Counted from the first letter of the stretch, positions 37,527 to 46,253 are shown. The stretch: 64,000 nt of DNA from Sedimentitalea xiamensis (GCF_030164465.1 NZ_JASNJE010000006.1:124001-188000); one strand, 5' to 3'. Program-made: numbers and translations. Notes: generated by a model not told the origin, from the sequence alone.

Positions 37527-38792
37527 ATGCGCAGAGTAGTCGTAACGGGATTGGGTCTGGTGACGCCGCTGGCCAGCGGCGTCGAGGAAAGCTGGTCGCG
37601 CCTGTTGGCCGGGGAGTCCGGAGCCGGGCCGATCAAGCAGTTCGATGCAGTGGCGAGCGGTGTGACGACGACCTATGCCTGCGAAGTGCCGCTGGGCGAC
37701 GGCAGCAACGGCACGTTCAACGCGGACGACTGGCTGGAACCCAAGGAACGGCGCAAGGTCGATGACTTTATCCTGTTCGGGATCGCTGCGGCGGACATGG
37801 CCGTCCGCGATGCGGGCTGGCTGCCCGAGGCGGAAGAAGACCGGCAACGCACGGGCGTGATGATTGGGTCGGGGATCGGCGGTCTGAGTTCGATTGCGGA
37901 CACGGCCGTGATGATCAAGGAAAAGGGCCCCCGCCGGGTGTCACCGTTCTTCATTCCCGGCGCGCTGATCAACCTGATCTCGGGCCAGGTTAGTATCAGG
38001 TTCGGTTTCAAGGGGCCCAACCATTCGGTGGTGACGGCCTGTTCGACCGGCGCGCATGCGATCGGCGATGCGTCCCGGCTGATCCGGTTCGGGGATGCGG
38101 ATGTCATGATCGCAGGCGGCGCCGAAGCGGCGATCTGCGAGATCGGCATCGCGGGGTTCAATGCCTGCAAGGCTCTGAGCACGAAATTCGCCGATAATCC
38201 CAAGGCGGCCAGCCGTCCCTATGATGTCGACCGCGACGGGTTCGTCATGGGCGAAGGTGCGGGGGTCGTCGTTCTGGAAGAATATGAACACGCAAAAGCG
38301 CGCGGGGCCAAGATCTATGCCGAGGTTCTTGGCTACGGACTTTCCGGCGATGCATATCACATCACCGCCCCGTCGGAGAACGGGGAAGGCGGCGAGCGGT
38401 CGATGCGTATGGCCCTGAAACATGCCGGGCTGGAGCCGAAGGATATTGATTATATCAATGCGCACGGCACGAGTACGATGGCTGATACCATCGAACTCGG
38501 AGCTGTCGAACGCATGTTGGGAGAGTTCGCCGGGCAGGTCACGATGTCGTCCACGAAGTCGGCCACAGGACATCTTCTTGGGGCCGCTGGCGCGATCGAG
38601 GCGATTTTCGCGATCCTTGCAATCCGTGATCAGGTGGCGCCGCCGACCATCAACCTGGATAACCCGGCGGTGGAGTCCAAGGTCGATCTTGCCCCGAACG
38701 CCAAGCGCGAACGCAAGATAGATGTGGCGCTGTCCAATTCGTTCGGCTTTGGTGGGACCAATGCCAGCGTCGTCTTCGGAAAACTCCGCTGA
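37527..38792 (+). CDS. fabF: 3-oxoacyl-ACP synthase II
   Basis: A 421-residue condensing enzyme elongating acyl-ACP with malonyl-ACP. The Cys-His-His triad is complete: Cys172 in TACSTGAH, His313 in NAHGTSTMADTIE and His349 in SATGHLLGAAG, which is the KAS II pattern. The ATG at 37527 matches the family start MRRVVVTGLG; the open frame upstream is not used. The stop shares one base with mltG. Confidence 0.96.
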   Translation: MRRVVVTGLGLVTPLASGVEESWSRLLAGESGAGPIKQFDAVASGVTTTYACEVPLGDGSNGTFNADDWLEPKERRKVDDFILFGIAAADMAVRDAGWLPEAEEDRQRTGVMIGSGIGGLSSIADTAVMIKEKGPRRVSPFFIPGALINLISGQVSIRFGFKGPNHSVVTACSTGAHAIGDASRLIRFGDADVMIAGGAEAAICEIGIAGFNACKALSTKFADNPKAASRPYDVDRDGFVMGEGAGVVVLEEYEHAKARGAKIYAEVLGYGLSGDAYHITAPSENGEGGERSMRMALKHAGLEPKDIDYINAHGTSTMADTIELGAVERMLGEFAGQVTMSSTKSATGHLLGAAGAIEAIFAILAIRDQVAPPTINLDNPAVESKVDLAPNAKRERKIDVALSNSFGFGGTNASVVFGKLR

Positions 38793-39946
38793 TGTGGCGC
38801 AGCCTCGCTTCGAACATGCTGACGTTCCTGATCGTCGCGCTGTTCCTTCTGGTCGGTGTCGTCCTGTGGGGGCAGTCGCAATACAGGGCGGAAGGCCCCT
38901 TGACGGATGCGATTTGCCTGCGCGTGGACCGTGGGTCGAACATGGGGGTTGTCAGCCGCAGTCTCGAAGAACAGGGCGCGGTCACTGACAGCCTGATCTT
39001 CCGCCTGGGTGCGGATTACACCGACAAGACCGGCCAGTTGAAAGCGGGCAGTTTCCTGATCAGGCCGGGCGCGTCGATGGAGCAGATCGTTGATCAGCTG
39101 ACACGCGGGGGTGCGAGCACTTGTGGTACCGAAATCGTCTACCGTGTGGGGGTCACGAGCACGGAGGCGCAGGTGCGGGAACTGGACCCTGCGACAGATA
39201 AGTTCGTGGAGAGGGCCGCGTTCGACCCGACCGTTGACGAAGCTCCGGAAGCCTATGTCGAGAAACGGTCCATGGCGGACACAAGATACCGGATTTCACT
39301 GGCCGAGGGCGTGACAAGCTGGCAGGTCGTCGAGGCTCTGAAAGCCATTGACGCGCTTACAGGCGAGGTGGCTGAAATCCCGGCAGAGGGGACACTGGCG
39401 CCCGACAGCTACGAAATCGTCGCGGGCGCTGAACGATCGGCAATTTTGGCGAGGATGCAGGAACTGCAAACTTTGCGGATCAATGCGGTCTGGGAAAGCC
39501 GCCCCGAGGGGATTTCCCTGGCCAGTCCGGAAGAGATGTTGATATTGGCCTCGATCATCGAAAAGGAAACCGGCGTACCGGAAGAGCGCGGGCAGGTGGC
39601 AAGCGTTTTTATCAACCGGTTGAAACAGGGTATGCGGCTTCAGACAGATCCTACGGTGATCTATGGAATAACCAAAGGACAGGGAGTGTTGGGGCGCGGC
39701 CTACGGCAAAGCGAATTGCGTGGCCAGACTCCTTGGAACACCTATGTGATAGACGGTCTGCCCCCGACGCCAATCGCGAATCCCGGTCTGGCGAGCCTTG
39801 AGGCGGCCGTCGCGCCTGACGAAACAGATTTCGTGTTCTTTGTGGCGGATGGAACCGGCGGGCATGCCTTTGCGACCACGCTTGAGGAACACAATCGGAA
39901 CGTGGCGAAATGGCGAGAGATCGAGGCCAACCAGTCGAATAACTAG
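38792..39946 (+). CDS. mltG: Endolytic murein transglycosylase MltG
   Basis: A 384-residue inner-membrane enzyme (single helix at residues 9-27, catalytic domain in the periplasm) that cuts nascent glycan strands and terminates peptidoglycan polymerisation. The LysM-like region (about 40-105) and the YceG domain with the catalytic Glu257 (ILASIIEKETG) are present, followed by the conserved TDPTVIYG and YNTY-like motifs. It is translationally coupled to fabF, an arrangement common in proteobacteria. It is the last gene before the GTA cluster. Confidence 0.95.
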   Translation: MWRSLASNMLTFLIVALFLLVGVVLWGQSQYRAEGPLTDAICLRVDRGSNMGVVSRSLEEQGAVTDSLIFRLGADYTDKTGQLKAGSFLIRPGASMEQIVDQLTRGGASTCGTEIVYRVGVTSTEAQVRELDPATDKFVERAAFDPTVDEAPEAYVEKRSMADTRYRISLAEGVTSWQVVEALKAIDALTGEVAEIPAEGTLAPDSYEIVAGAERSAILARMQELQTLRINAVWESRPEGISLASPEEMLILASIIEKETGVPEERGQVASVFINRLKQGMRLQTDPTVIYGITKGQGVLGRGLRQSELRGQTPWNTYVIDGLPPTPIANPGLASLEAAVAPDETDFVFFVADGTGGHAFATTLEEHNRNVAKWREIEANQSNN

Positions 39947-40043
39947 TGTTTCTCGACAGGCCGCTACGGTTGGCCAGTTTCGCGAAATTAGGATTTTGTT
40001 AATTATGCCGGACGGTTACGTGGAAAGGGTTTAGAGAATTCGC

Positions 40044-40072
40044 TTGACTTAGCGAACGGACTCTCGTATAAG
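40044..40072 (+). promoter_or_regulatory. Strong candidate promoter of the gene transfer agent cluster
   Basis: TTGACT (40044-40049) and TATAAG (40067-40072) are separated by exactly 17 bases, the best sigma-70 match in the window. It lies about 110 bases before g1. A palindrome TTTCGCGAAA at 39978-39987 sits about 60 bases upstream and might be a regulator site. The 97 bases from the mltG stop to this promoter contain nothing else recognisable. Confidence 0.7.
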
Positions 40073-40100
40073 TTGTGGCATGCTAGAAGAAGTGGGCGAA

Positions 40101-40132
40101 CGGCCACGGGAGTTTCCCGTCGGTCGTTTTTT
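40101..40132 (+). terminator. Terminator-like hairpin in the GTA leader
   Basis: CGGCC-ACGGG (40101-40110) pairs with CCCGT-(c)-GGTCG (40116-40126), ten pairs with one bulge and one G-T pair, a five-base loop, followed directly by TTTTTT (40127-40132). It lies about 30 bases after the -10 element and 48 bases before g1. In this position it would stop most transcripts unless the polymerase is modified. Confidence 0.65.
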
Positions 40133-40179
40133 CGTTTCTCTCGTGCGGAGAAGTTCACGCATGAGGCTAATGAGCAAAT

Positions 40180-40509
40180 ATGACTTTGATTACCCCGGAT
40201 GAGTGCGTTTCGCGAACAGCTGAACTCTTGGAGTCGGTTCACGAGTCACTTCAAAGACTGCGTCAGCAGGCGGAAGACCTGCGTATGCAGCTTGAAGCCG
40301 GGGAGGATACGGATCTAGCGGACGGTAGCAAACAGGTTGCGGCGATCGAAAGACTGATCGGAGCCTGCCAGAAAGTGGAGATCAGCCTTGATGAGCAGCA
40401 CAAACGACAAGCCGGTATTGTCAGAGGGGACTACGCACTCGACATGGACGTCATTCGATTTGAGATCGGGTGCCGTCTTGCTCGCCTCCGCACCTGCGGA
40501 GATACGTGA
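40180..40509 (+). CDS. GTA gene 1, small terminase-like protein
   Basis: A 109-residue, acidic, helical protein at the position of RcGTA g1, which acts as the small terminase subunit. Residues about 8-80 are predicted coiled or helical (SVHESLQRLRQQAEDLRMQLEAG). It overlaps the terminase large subunit start by about 120 bases, as in other GTA clusters. The small terminase role is known from Rhodobacter capsulatus, and here it is assigned by position and size. Confidence 0.8.
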   Translation: MTLITPDECVSRTAELLESVHESLQRLRQQAEDLRMQLEAGEDTDLADGSKQVAAIERLIGACQKVEISLDEQHKRQAGIVRGDYALDMDVIRFEIGCRLARLRTCGDT

Positions 40510-41803
40510 AAGTTTTTTGGATGAGATCGGAAAGGGGGGGCTTCGCGCCCTCCCTTTTCTTTTTGAGTTCTGGGCACTGGAGCATCAACTGCCACCGGAT
40601 GGGGACTGGCGTGCCTGGGTTATCATGGGGGGACGGGGCGCGGGCAAGACACGCGCCGGTGCGGAATGGGTTCGAAGCCAAGTGGAGGGCGCAAGGCCGC
40701 TGGATCCGGGACGCAAGAGGCGCGTTGCGCTGGTAGGGGAAACCTACGACCAGGTGCGCGAAGTCATGATCAAGGGCGACAGCGGGATCCTGGCCTGTTC
40801 TCCGCCGGATCGGATGCCGCAATGGAAAGCCAGCGAACGCAAGCTCATCTGGGACAACGGCGCGGAAGCGCAGGTGTTTTCGGCGAGCGAACCGGAAGCG
40901 TTGCGGGGACCCCAGTTCGATGCGGCCTGGGTGGATGAGCTTGCCAAATGGAAAAAGGCGCAGGACACGTGGGACATGCTGCAATTTGCGTTGCGGTTGG
41001 GTGAGAAGCCCCAAGTCTGCGTGACCACGACGCCGCGCAATGTCAATATTCTCAAGGCGCTGCTGAAATCGCCATCGACTGTCCTGACGCATGCGCCGAC
41101 CGAAGCCAACAAGGCCAATCTCGCGGCGAGTTTCCTTGAGGAGGTGCGTAGCCGCTATTCCGGCACGCGCCTTGGCCGGCAGGAATTGGACGGCGTTCTG
41201 CTCGCCGATGCCGAGGGTGCGTTGTGGACAACCGAGATGCTTCAGAAGGCCCATGTCGAGATCGTGCCTGAACTGGACCGCATCGTTGTCGCCGTTGACC
41301 CGTCGGTGAGTTCCGGGTCCGGGTCGGACGAATGCGGAATCGTGGTCGCAGGTGCCAGGACGCAGGGACCGCCGCGCGATTGGCGCGCCTATGTTCTCGC
41401 GGACTGCACCGTGCAGGGAGTCGGTCCGACCGGTTGGGCAAATGCCGCCATAGCGGCGATGGATGTCCACGGAGCAGAGCGGCTCGTGGCGGAAGTCAAC
41501 CAGGGGGGGCAACTGGTGGAGGAAGTCATCCGGCAAGTCGATCCGCTGGTGGCCTACAAAGGCGTCCATGCGGCGCGGGGTAAATCCGCCAGAGCCGAAC
41601 CTGTCGCCGCGCTCTATGAACAGGGGCGCGTGAGGCATGTGAGGGGGCTGACCGCTCTGGAAGAACAAATGTGCCTTATGACTCCGAGAGGGTTTGAAGG
41701 GCAGGGATCACCGGATCGGATGGATGCCCTGGTCTGGGCATTGCACGAACTGATGATTGCACCGGCCGCGCAATACCGGGTTCCGCGCATAAGAGTTCTT
41801 TAA
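40391..41803 (+). CDS. GTA terminase large subunit (g2)
   Basis: A 470-residue DNA-packaging motor and nuclease. The ATPase has Walker A GGRGAGKT at residues 80-87 and Walker B with catalytic Glu (AAWVDELAKW, 178-187). The RNase H-like nuclease begins with Asp303 (VVAVDPSVSSG), with further acidic residues in EVNQGG and in the final DRMDALVWAL. GTA terminases package random headfuls of host DNA. The ATG at 40391 follows a TTG; GGAG eleven bases upstream supports it. A hairpin follows the gene. Confidence 0.93.
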   Translation: MSSTNDKPVLSEGTTHSTWTSFDLRSGAVLLASAPAEIRESFLDEIGKGGLRALPFLFEFWALEHQLPPDGDWRAWVIMGGRGAGKTRAGAEWVRSQVEGARPLDPGRKRRVALVGETYDQVREVMIKGDSGILACSPPDRMPQWKASERKLIWDNGAEAQVFSASEPEALRGPQFDAAWVDELAKWKKAQDTWDMLQFALRLGEKPQVCVTTTPRNVNILKALLKSPSTVLTHAPTEANKANLAASFLEEVRSRYSGTRLGRQELDGVLLADAEGALWTTEMLQKAHVEIVPELDRIVVAVDPSVSSGSGSDECGIVVAGARTQGPPRDWRAYVLADCTVQGVGPTGWANAAIAAMDVHGAERLVAEVNQGGQLVEEVIRQVDPLVAYKGVHAARGKSARAEPVAALYEQGRVRHVRGLTALEEQMCLMTPRGFEGQGSPDRMDALVWALHELMIAPAAQYRVPRIRVL

Positions 41804-41821
41804 CCCTTCGGTGTTGCGGGA

Positions 41822-41840
41822 CCACCGTACGGTGGGTTTT
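41822..41840 (+). terminator. Hairpin after terL, possible internal terminator
   Basis: CCACCGTACGGTGG is a perfect 14-base palindrome at 41822-41835 followed by GTTTT. It is the only marked structure in the 129-base gap between terL and the portal gene. It could be a weak intrinsic terminator or an RNA processing site; the T tract is short. Confidence 0.4.
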
Positions 41841-41932
41841 CCGAATTTTACGAAACCTCGATCATAAAGCGTCTCATCGACCCGGTCGGCGCGGACCGGA
41901 CTCGCGACGGTGATCAGACAGGAGCTTCACAC

Positions 41933-43120
41933 ATGGTATTTAAATTCTTGCGTCCTGGCGCTGAAGCGAAGGTTGTGGAAACCAAGGCAAGCGCGACCGG
42001 ACCCGTAGTGGCCTATCACAGCGCCGGACGGGTTGCCTGGAGCCCGCGGGATACGGTGTCTTTGACGCGGACCGGTTTTTCGGGAAACCCTGTCGGTTTC
42101 CGGTCCGTGAAGCTGATCGCCGAAGCGGCGGCTGCGTTGCCGCTGGTCCTGCAGGATCGCAACCAGCGTTTTGATGTTCATCCGATACTGAACCTGGTGC
42201 GCCGCCCGAACATGGCGCAGGGCCGTGCAGAGCTGATGGAGGCGCTGTTCGCGCAATTGCTGTTGTCCGGCGACGCTTATGTCGAAGCGGTTGCGAGCGA
42301 AGAAAGCGTTCCTCTGGAAATGCACGTCCTCAGATCGGATCGCATGAAGATAGTTCCCGGTGCGGACGGATGGCCGGTGGCCTATGAATACAGTGTTGGT
42401 GCGAAGAAACACCGTTTCGATGCGACTGGCCCGGTTTCCCCGATCTGTCATATCAAATCCTTTCATCCGCAAGATGACCACTACGGGTTCTCACCCATGC
42501 AGGCAGCCGCCATGGCGGTCGATGTTCACAACAGTGCGTCACGCTGGTCGAAATCGCTGTTGGACAACGCGGCCAGACCCAGTGGTGCATTGGTGTTCAA
42601 CAGCTCGGAAGGGCATGGCGCCATGGGCGATGACCAGTACCGCCGGCTGTCCGAGGAGATCGAAGCGAACTATCAGGGTGCCCGCAATGCCGGTCGGCCG
42701 ATGGTTCTGGAGGGTGGTCTGGACTGGAAGCCGATGGGTTTTTCGCCCAGCGATATGGAATTCCAGAAGACCAAGGAATCCGCGGCGCGGGAAATCGCCT
42801 TGGCCTTTGGCGTCCCTCCGATGCTGATCGGGATACAGGGTGATGCAACCTATGCCAACTACCAGGAGGCCAACCGCGCATTCTATCGCCTGACGGTTCT
42901 GCCGCTGGCCACGCGGGTGGCATCTGCCCTGAGCGATTGGTTGTCACAATTCACCGGTGAAGATTTGGAACTGAAACCTGACCTGGATCAGGTCCCGGCA
43001 TTGGCCACTGAACGGGATGCCCAATGGTCGCGAGTCTCGAACGCGGATTTCCTGACGAACAGGGAGAAAAGGGCGCTGCTCGGCTTGCCTGCTCTGGCCG
43101 AAGGGGATTCGGATGGATGA
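41933..43120 (+). CDS. GTA portal protein (g3)
   Basis: A 395-residue HK97-type portal, the dodecameric ring at the capsid vertex through which DNA passes. The central wing and clip region (SRWSKSLLDNAARPSGAL) and the C-terminal EIALAFGVPPMLIG motif with TYANYQEANRAFYR are typical. AGGAG lies nine bases before the ATG. It overlaps the small g3.5 gene by eight bases. Confidence 0.94.
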   Translation: MVFKFLRPGAEAKVVETKASATGPVVAYHSAGRVAWSPRDTVSLTRTGFSGNPVGFRSVKLIAEAAAALPLVLQDRNQRFDVHPILNLVRRPNMAQGRAELMEALFAQLLLSGDAYVEAVASEESVPLEMHVLRSDRMKIVPGADGWPVAYEYSVGAKKHRFDATGPVSPICHIKSFHPQDDHYGFSPMQAAAMAVDVHNSASRWSKSLLDNAARPSGALVFNSSEGHGAMGDDQYRRLSEEIEANYQGARNAGRPMVLEGGLDWKPMGFSPSDMEFQKTKESAAREIALAFGVPPMLIGIQGDATYANYQEANRAFYRLTVLPLATRVASALSDWLSQFTGEDLELKPDLDQVPALATERDAQWSRVSNADFLTNREKRALLGLPALAEGDSDG

Positions 43121-43340
43121 CAAGAGACCGAGATTTGAGTCTTTCGAGTGCGCCCCAGGTCTGAGGTTGGCGGCGCATGAGCGGGTTAGCCAGATCCATC
43201 ACGAAAACCTCGTCCGCCGGTTGGATCGGCTGGACGAGATGATGGAGCGGCTGGAGCGCAAGCTTTGGCTTACGGTCTATGGCGTTGTCGGCGTGATCCT
43301 GAGCCAGGCCGTTCAATCCTTCATCGTTGCGACGCCTTGA
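43113..43340 (+). CDS. Small GTA protein (g3.5-like) with one membrane helix
   Basis: A 75-residue protein located between portal and protease genes, where RcGTA has a small gene called g3.5. It has an amphipathic helix (about residues 28-48, rich in Glu, Arg and Leu) followed by one hydrophobic helix (about 52-70). Its role is not established. It overlaps the portal stop and is therefore co-translated. Confidence 0.75.
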   Translation: MDDKRPRFESFECAPGLRLAAHERVSQIHHENLVRRLDRLDEMMERLERKLWLTVYGVVGVILSQAVQSFIVATP

Positions 43341-43375
43341 GCGTCACACACTCAACTCTTGAAAAGGAGAGTTTA

Positions 43376-43933
43376 ATGGGAACCGAGAACGGACTTGAGC
43401 ACAAGTTTGCCCGTTTCGGCGATGCCTTGAGCGTCTCGGACGATGCCTTGATCCAGGGATACGCCAGCCTGTTTGGCCAGACGGACCAGGGCGGTGATGT
43501 CGTTCGGAAGGGTGCCTACGAGCGATCCCTGTCTCAACTGGCGCATGCAGGACAAAGGGTCAAAATGCTGTGGCAGCACGACCCTGCCCAGCCGATCGGT
43601 GTCTGGGACGAGGTCCGGGAGGATGCCAATGGCCTCTGGGTCAAGGGACGGATTCTGGACAGCACCCAGAAGGGCCGGGAGGCAGCGGCGCTGATCGCGG
43701 CCGGGGCGATAGATGGGCTTTCGATCGGGTATCGCACCCAGAAAGCGAGTAAGACGGACAAGGGCCACAGGCTTTTGACTGAACTGGAGCTTTGGGAGGT
43801 GTCGCTTGTGACCTTCCCGATGCTTCCCAGTGCGCGGGTGGCGGCCAAGGCCGAAAACCTGGAGGTGGAAACCACCATGCGTGAGTTGGCGGCGACATTT
43901 CACAGTGCGCGGCTGGAGCTGGCGCGCCGTTAG
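43376..43933 (+). CDS. GTA prohead protease (g4)
   Basis: A 185-residue HK97-family serine protease that trims the capsid protein during maturation. The herpesvirus-type catalytic residues are visible as His in KMLWQHDP and Ser in DGLSIGY. AAGGAGA lies six bases before the ATG at 43376; the longer open frame upstream overlaps g3.5 and is not used. The capsid gene follows after 36 bases. Confidence 0.94.
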   Translation: MGTENGLEHKFARFGDALSVSDDALIQGYASLFGQTDQGGDVVRKGAYERSLSQLAHAGQRVKMLWQHDPAQPIGVWDEVREDANGLWVKGRILDSTQKGREAAALIAAGAIDGLSIGYRTQKASKTDKGHRLLTELELWEVSLVTFPMLPSARVAAKAENLEVETTMRELAATFHSARLELARR

Positions 43934-43969
43934 CCGCGCCTTTCAATCACCAACAGACAGGATGTTCTG

Positions 43970-45151
43970 ATGAGCAAGACCGACGGGCTGGCATCGGCCA
44001 GTGAAGGTATGCCCCTGGTTCAGGAGGTGAAGCAGGCGATGACCGGCTTCGTAAGTGAATTCAAGGGCTTTCAAGATGAAATTCAATTCAAGCTTCAACA
44101 AACAGAAAAGCGACTGACCATGCTGGATCGAAAATCCCAAATCGCGGCGCGCCCGCATCTTTCCGCCGCAACCGATGAAATGGCCCCGCACCAGAAAGCC
44201 TTCAACGCCTATGTGCGTTCCGGCGACGATGACGGTCTGCGCGGATTGGACCTGGCAGGCAAGTCCATGTCGACCGCTGTGAACAGCGATGGCGGTTTTC
44301 TCGTCGATCCGCAAACCGCCGACACGGTGAAATCCGTTCTGCAGTCGACCGCTTCGATCCGTTCGATCGCGTCCGTGGTCAATGTCGAAGCAACCAGTTT
44401 TGACGTTCTGGTGGATCACACCGATGTCGGCGCCGGCTGGGCGAGCGAAACCGGGGCGCGGAGCGAAACGGACACGCCTCAGATCGATCGTATCACCATT
44501 CAGCTTCACGAACTGAGTGCTTTGCCGAAGGCGAGCCAGCGGCTTCTGGACGACAGCGCCTTTGACATCGAAGGCTGGCTGGCGGGTCGCATCGCCGACA
44601 AGTTTTCCCGTGCCGAAGCCGCTGCCTTCCTGAACGGCGATGGGCTGGACAAGCCTCGCGGCATCCTGAGCCACAACAAGGTCGACAACGATGTCTGGGC
44701 CTGGGGCAACATTGGCTATGTGCCGACTGGCGTCGATGGCGACATCGGGTTCGGTGATGCGATCGTTGACCTGGTCTATGCGCTGGGTGCGCAATATCGG
44801 GCAAACGCGACGTTTGTGATGAATTCGAAGACGGCCGGGCTTGTCCGCAAGCTCAAGGACGCCGACGGGCGTTTCCTGTGGTCCGATGGTCTCGCCGCGG
44901 GCGAGCCGGCACGCCTGATGGGCTATCCTGTCGTGGTCGCCGAAGACATGCCCGACGTTGCAAGCGACTCTTTCTCGGTCGCCTTCGGTGATTTCAATGC
45001 AGGCTATACCATCGCCGAACGCCCGGACCTGCGGGTGCTGCGTGATCCGTTCAGCGCGAAACCTCATGTTCTTTTCTATGCGACCAAACGTGTCGGCGGT
45101 GATGTTTCGGATTTTGCCGCGATCAAATTGCTGAAATTCGGCGTCGCCTAA
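43970..45151 (+). CDS. GTA major capsid protein (g5)
   Basis: A 393-residue HK97-fold capsid protein. Residues 1-100 or so form a helical scaffold segment (EVKQAMTGFVSEFKGFQDEI) that the prohead protease removes. The mature coat begins near KSMSTAVNSDGGFLVDPQ and contains the E-loop, the SETGARSETDTPQ region and the C-terminal axial domain. It is followed five bases after the stop by a large RNA hairpin. As the most abundant GTA protein it should need higher expression than its neighbours. Confidence 0.96.
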   Translation: MSKTDGLASASEGMPLVQEVKQAMTGFVSEFKGFQDEIQFKLQQTEKRLTMLDRKSQIAARPHLSAATDEMAPHQKAFNAYVRSGDDDGLRGLDLAGKSMSTAVNSDGGFLVDPQTADTVKSVLQSTASIRSIASVVNVEATSFDVLVDHTDVGAGWASETGARSETDTPQIDRITIQLHELSALPKASQRLLDDSAFDIEGWLAGRIADKFSRAEAAAFLNGDGLDKPRGILSHNKVDNDVWAWGNIGYVPTGVDGDIGFGDAIVDLVYALGAQYRANATFVMNSKTAGLVRKLKDADGRFLWSDGLAAGEPARLMGYPVVVAEDMPDVASDSFSVAFGDFNAGYTIAERPDLRVLRDPFSAKPHVLFYATKRVGGDVSDFAAIKLLKFGVA

Positions 45152-45155
45152 AGCG

Positions 45156-45195
45156 GCGTCCGATACAGGGCCATTATAGGCTCTGTGGTGGACGC
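45156..45195 (+). other. Large stem-loop directly after the capsid gene
   Basis: GCGTCC (45156-45161) pairs with GGACGC (45190-45195), and ACAGGGCC (45165-45172) pairs with GGCTCTGT (45179-45186) with one G-U pair. A symmetric three-base internal loop and an ATTATA apical loop complete the structure. No T tract follows, so it is not an ordinary terminator. A role in protecting or processing capsid mRNA is likely. The rest of the 167-base gap to g6 shows nothing else. Confidence 0.65.
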
Positions 45196-45318
45196 GCGTC
45201 TGGAGAGACCCCTCATGTTGTCTAGCTGCTCCCCTCCGTCCGAGCAATGTGGGGCGACGCGTGTCCACCGAAACCGAATGAACTGGCCCGGAGGGGTCCG
45301 AGCTTGCGGAGTGACGTT

Positions 45319-45918
45319 ATGATGTTGATCGAAGAAACCACCGTGCCCGATACGGCATTGCCAGTGGCCGAGTTCAAGGCGCATTTGCGGTTGGGTACTG
45401 GCTTTGGTGAGGAGAGCTTGCAGGACAGCGTTCTGAAAAGTTTTCTTCGCGCAGCAATCGCGGCGATCGAGGCGCGGACCGGCAAGATATTGATTACGAG
45501 AGAGTTTTCATGGTCTTTGACCGGTTGGCGTGACCGCTCCGGGCAAGCGCTGCCTGTTTCTCCGGTCACGGAGATCAGCCGAGTGACCTTGATCGATGCG
45601 CTGGAGATCGAATCCGAGTTGCCGAGCTACAGGTTCCGCCTGGAGAAGGACAGCCAGCGCCCGAGGTTGCGTCCGACAGACAGCCTATTGCCGATGGTGA
45701 GAACCGGAGGGTCGGTTCGCATTAACTTCCGCGCCGGATTCGCGCCGACCTGGGGGGAGTTGCCAGCGGATCTGGGGCAGGCCGTACTGTTGTTGGCCGC
45801 TCACTACTATGAGTACAGAAATGAGACAGCATTGAGCGACGGGTGCATGCCATTCGGCGTCAGCAGCTTGCTTCAACGCTACCGGGTGATGCGCATCGGG
45901 ATTGGATCGGTCCAATGA
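45319..45918 (+). CDS. GTA head-tail connector / adaptor (g6)
   Basis: A 199-residue protein matching the gp6-type connector family in RcGTA position g6. The N-terminal EFKAHLRLG..., helical bundle and the LVAAIE-like repeats with IEARTGKILI are typical; the beta part contains TEISRVTLIDA. It would sit under the portal ring in the neck. GGAG lies seven bases before the ATG at 45319. The stop overlaps the next gene as ATGA. Confidence 0.88.
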   Translation: MMLIEETTVPDTALPVAEFKAHLRLGTGFGEESLQDSVLKSFLRAAIAAIEARTGKILITREFSWSLTGWRDRSGQALPVSPVTEISRVTLIDALEIESELPSYRFRLEKDSQRPRLRPTDSLLPMVRTGGSVRINFRAGFAPTWGELPADLGQAVLLLAAHYYEYRNETALSDGCMPFGVSSLLQRYRVMRIGIGSVQ

Positions 45919-46253
45919 ACGGGCCGCATCTGAATCGTCTGTTGTCTCTGGAGGCTCCGATACGGATCGCTGACGGGGCCGGCGGCTACGTGGAAACCTG
46001 GGCCGTGCTGGGTGAACACTGGGCGGAAGTCCGGTCCCGGACCGGCCGGGAACGCGACGAGGCTGGCGTTCCGATATCGACGGTCAGCTACAACATCGTG
46101 GTGCGCAGTGCGCCGTTCGGCTCGACTGCACGCCCCATGCCGCAACAAAGGTTTCGGGATGGCCAGCGGCTTTTCGTTATTCAGGCGGTGGCAGAACGGG
46201 ATCGCGAAGGCCGGTTCCTGACATGTTTCGCGGATGAGGAATTGGTCGCATGA
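45915..46253 (+). CDS. GTA head-closure / stopper protein (g7)
   Basis: A 112-residue beta-rich protein of the SPP1 gp16-type head-tail joining family in RcGTA position g7. The WAEVRSRTGRERDEAG and FVIQAVAERDREGRFL segments are typical. It closes the DNA-filled head and links the connector to the tail. It overlaps g6 by four bases and g8 by four bases. Confidence 0.87.
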   Translation: MNGPHLNRLLSLEAPIRIADGAGGYVETWAVLGEHWAEVRSRTGRERDEAGVPISTVSYNIVVRSAPFGSTARPMPQQRFRDGQRLFVIQAVAERDREGRFLTCFADEELVA

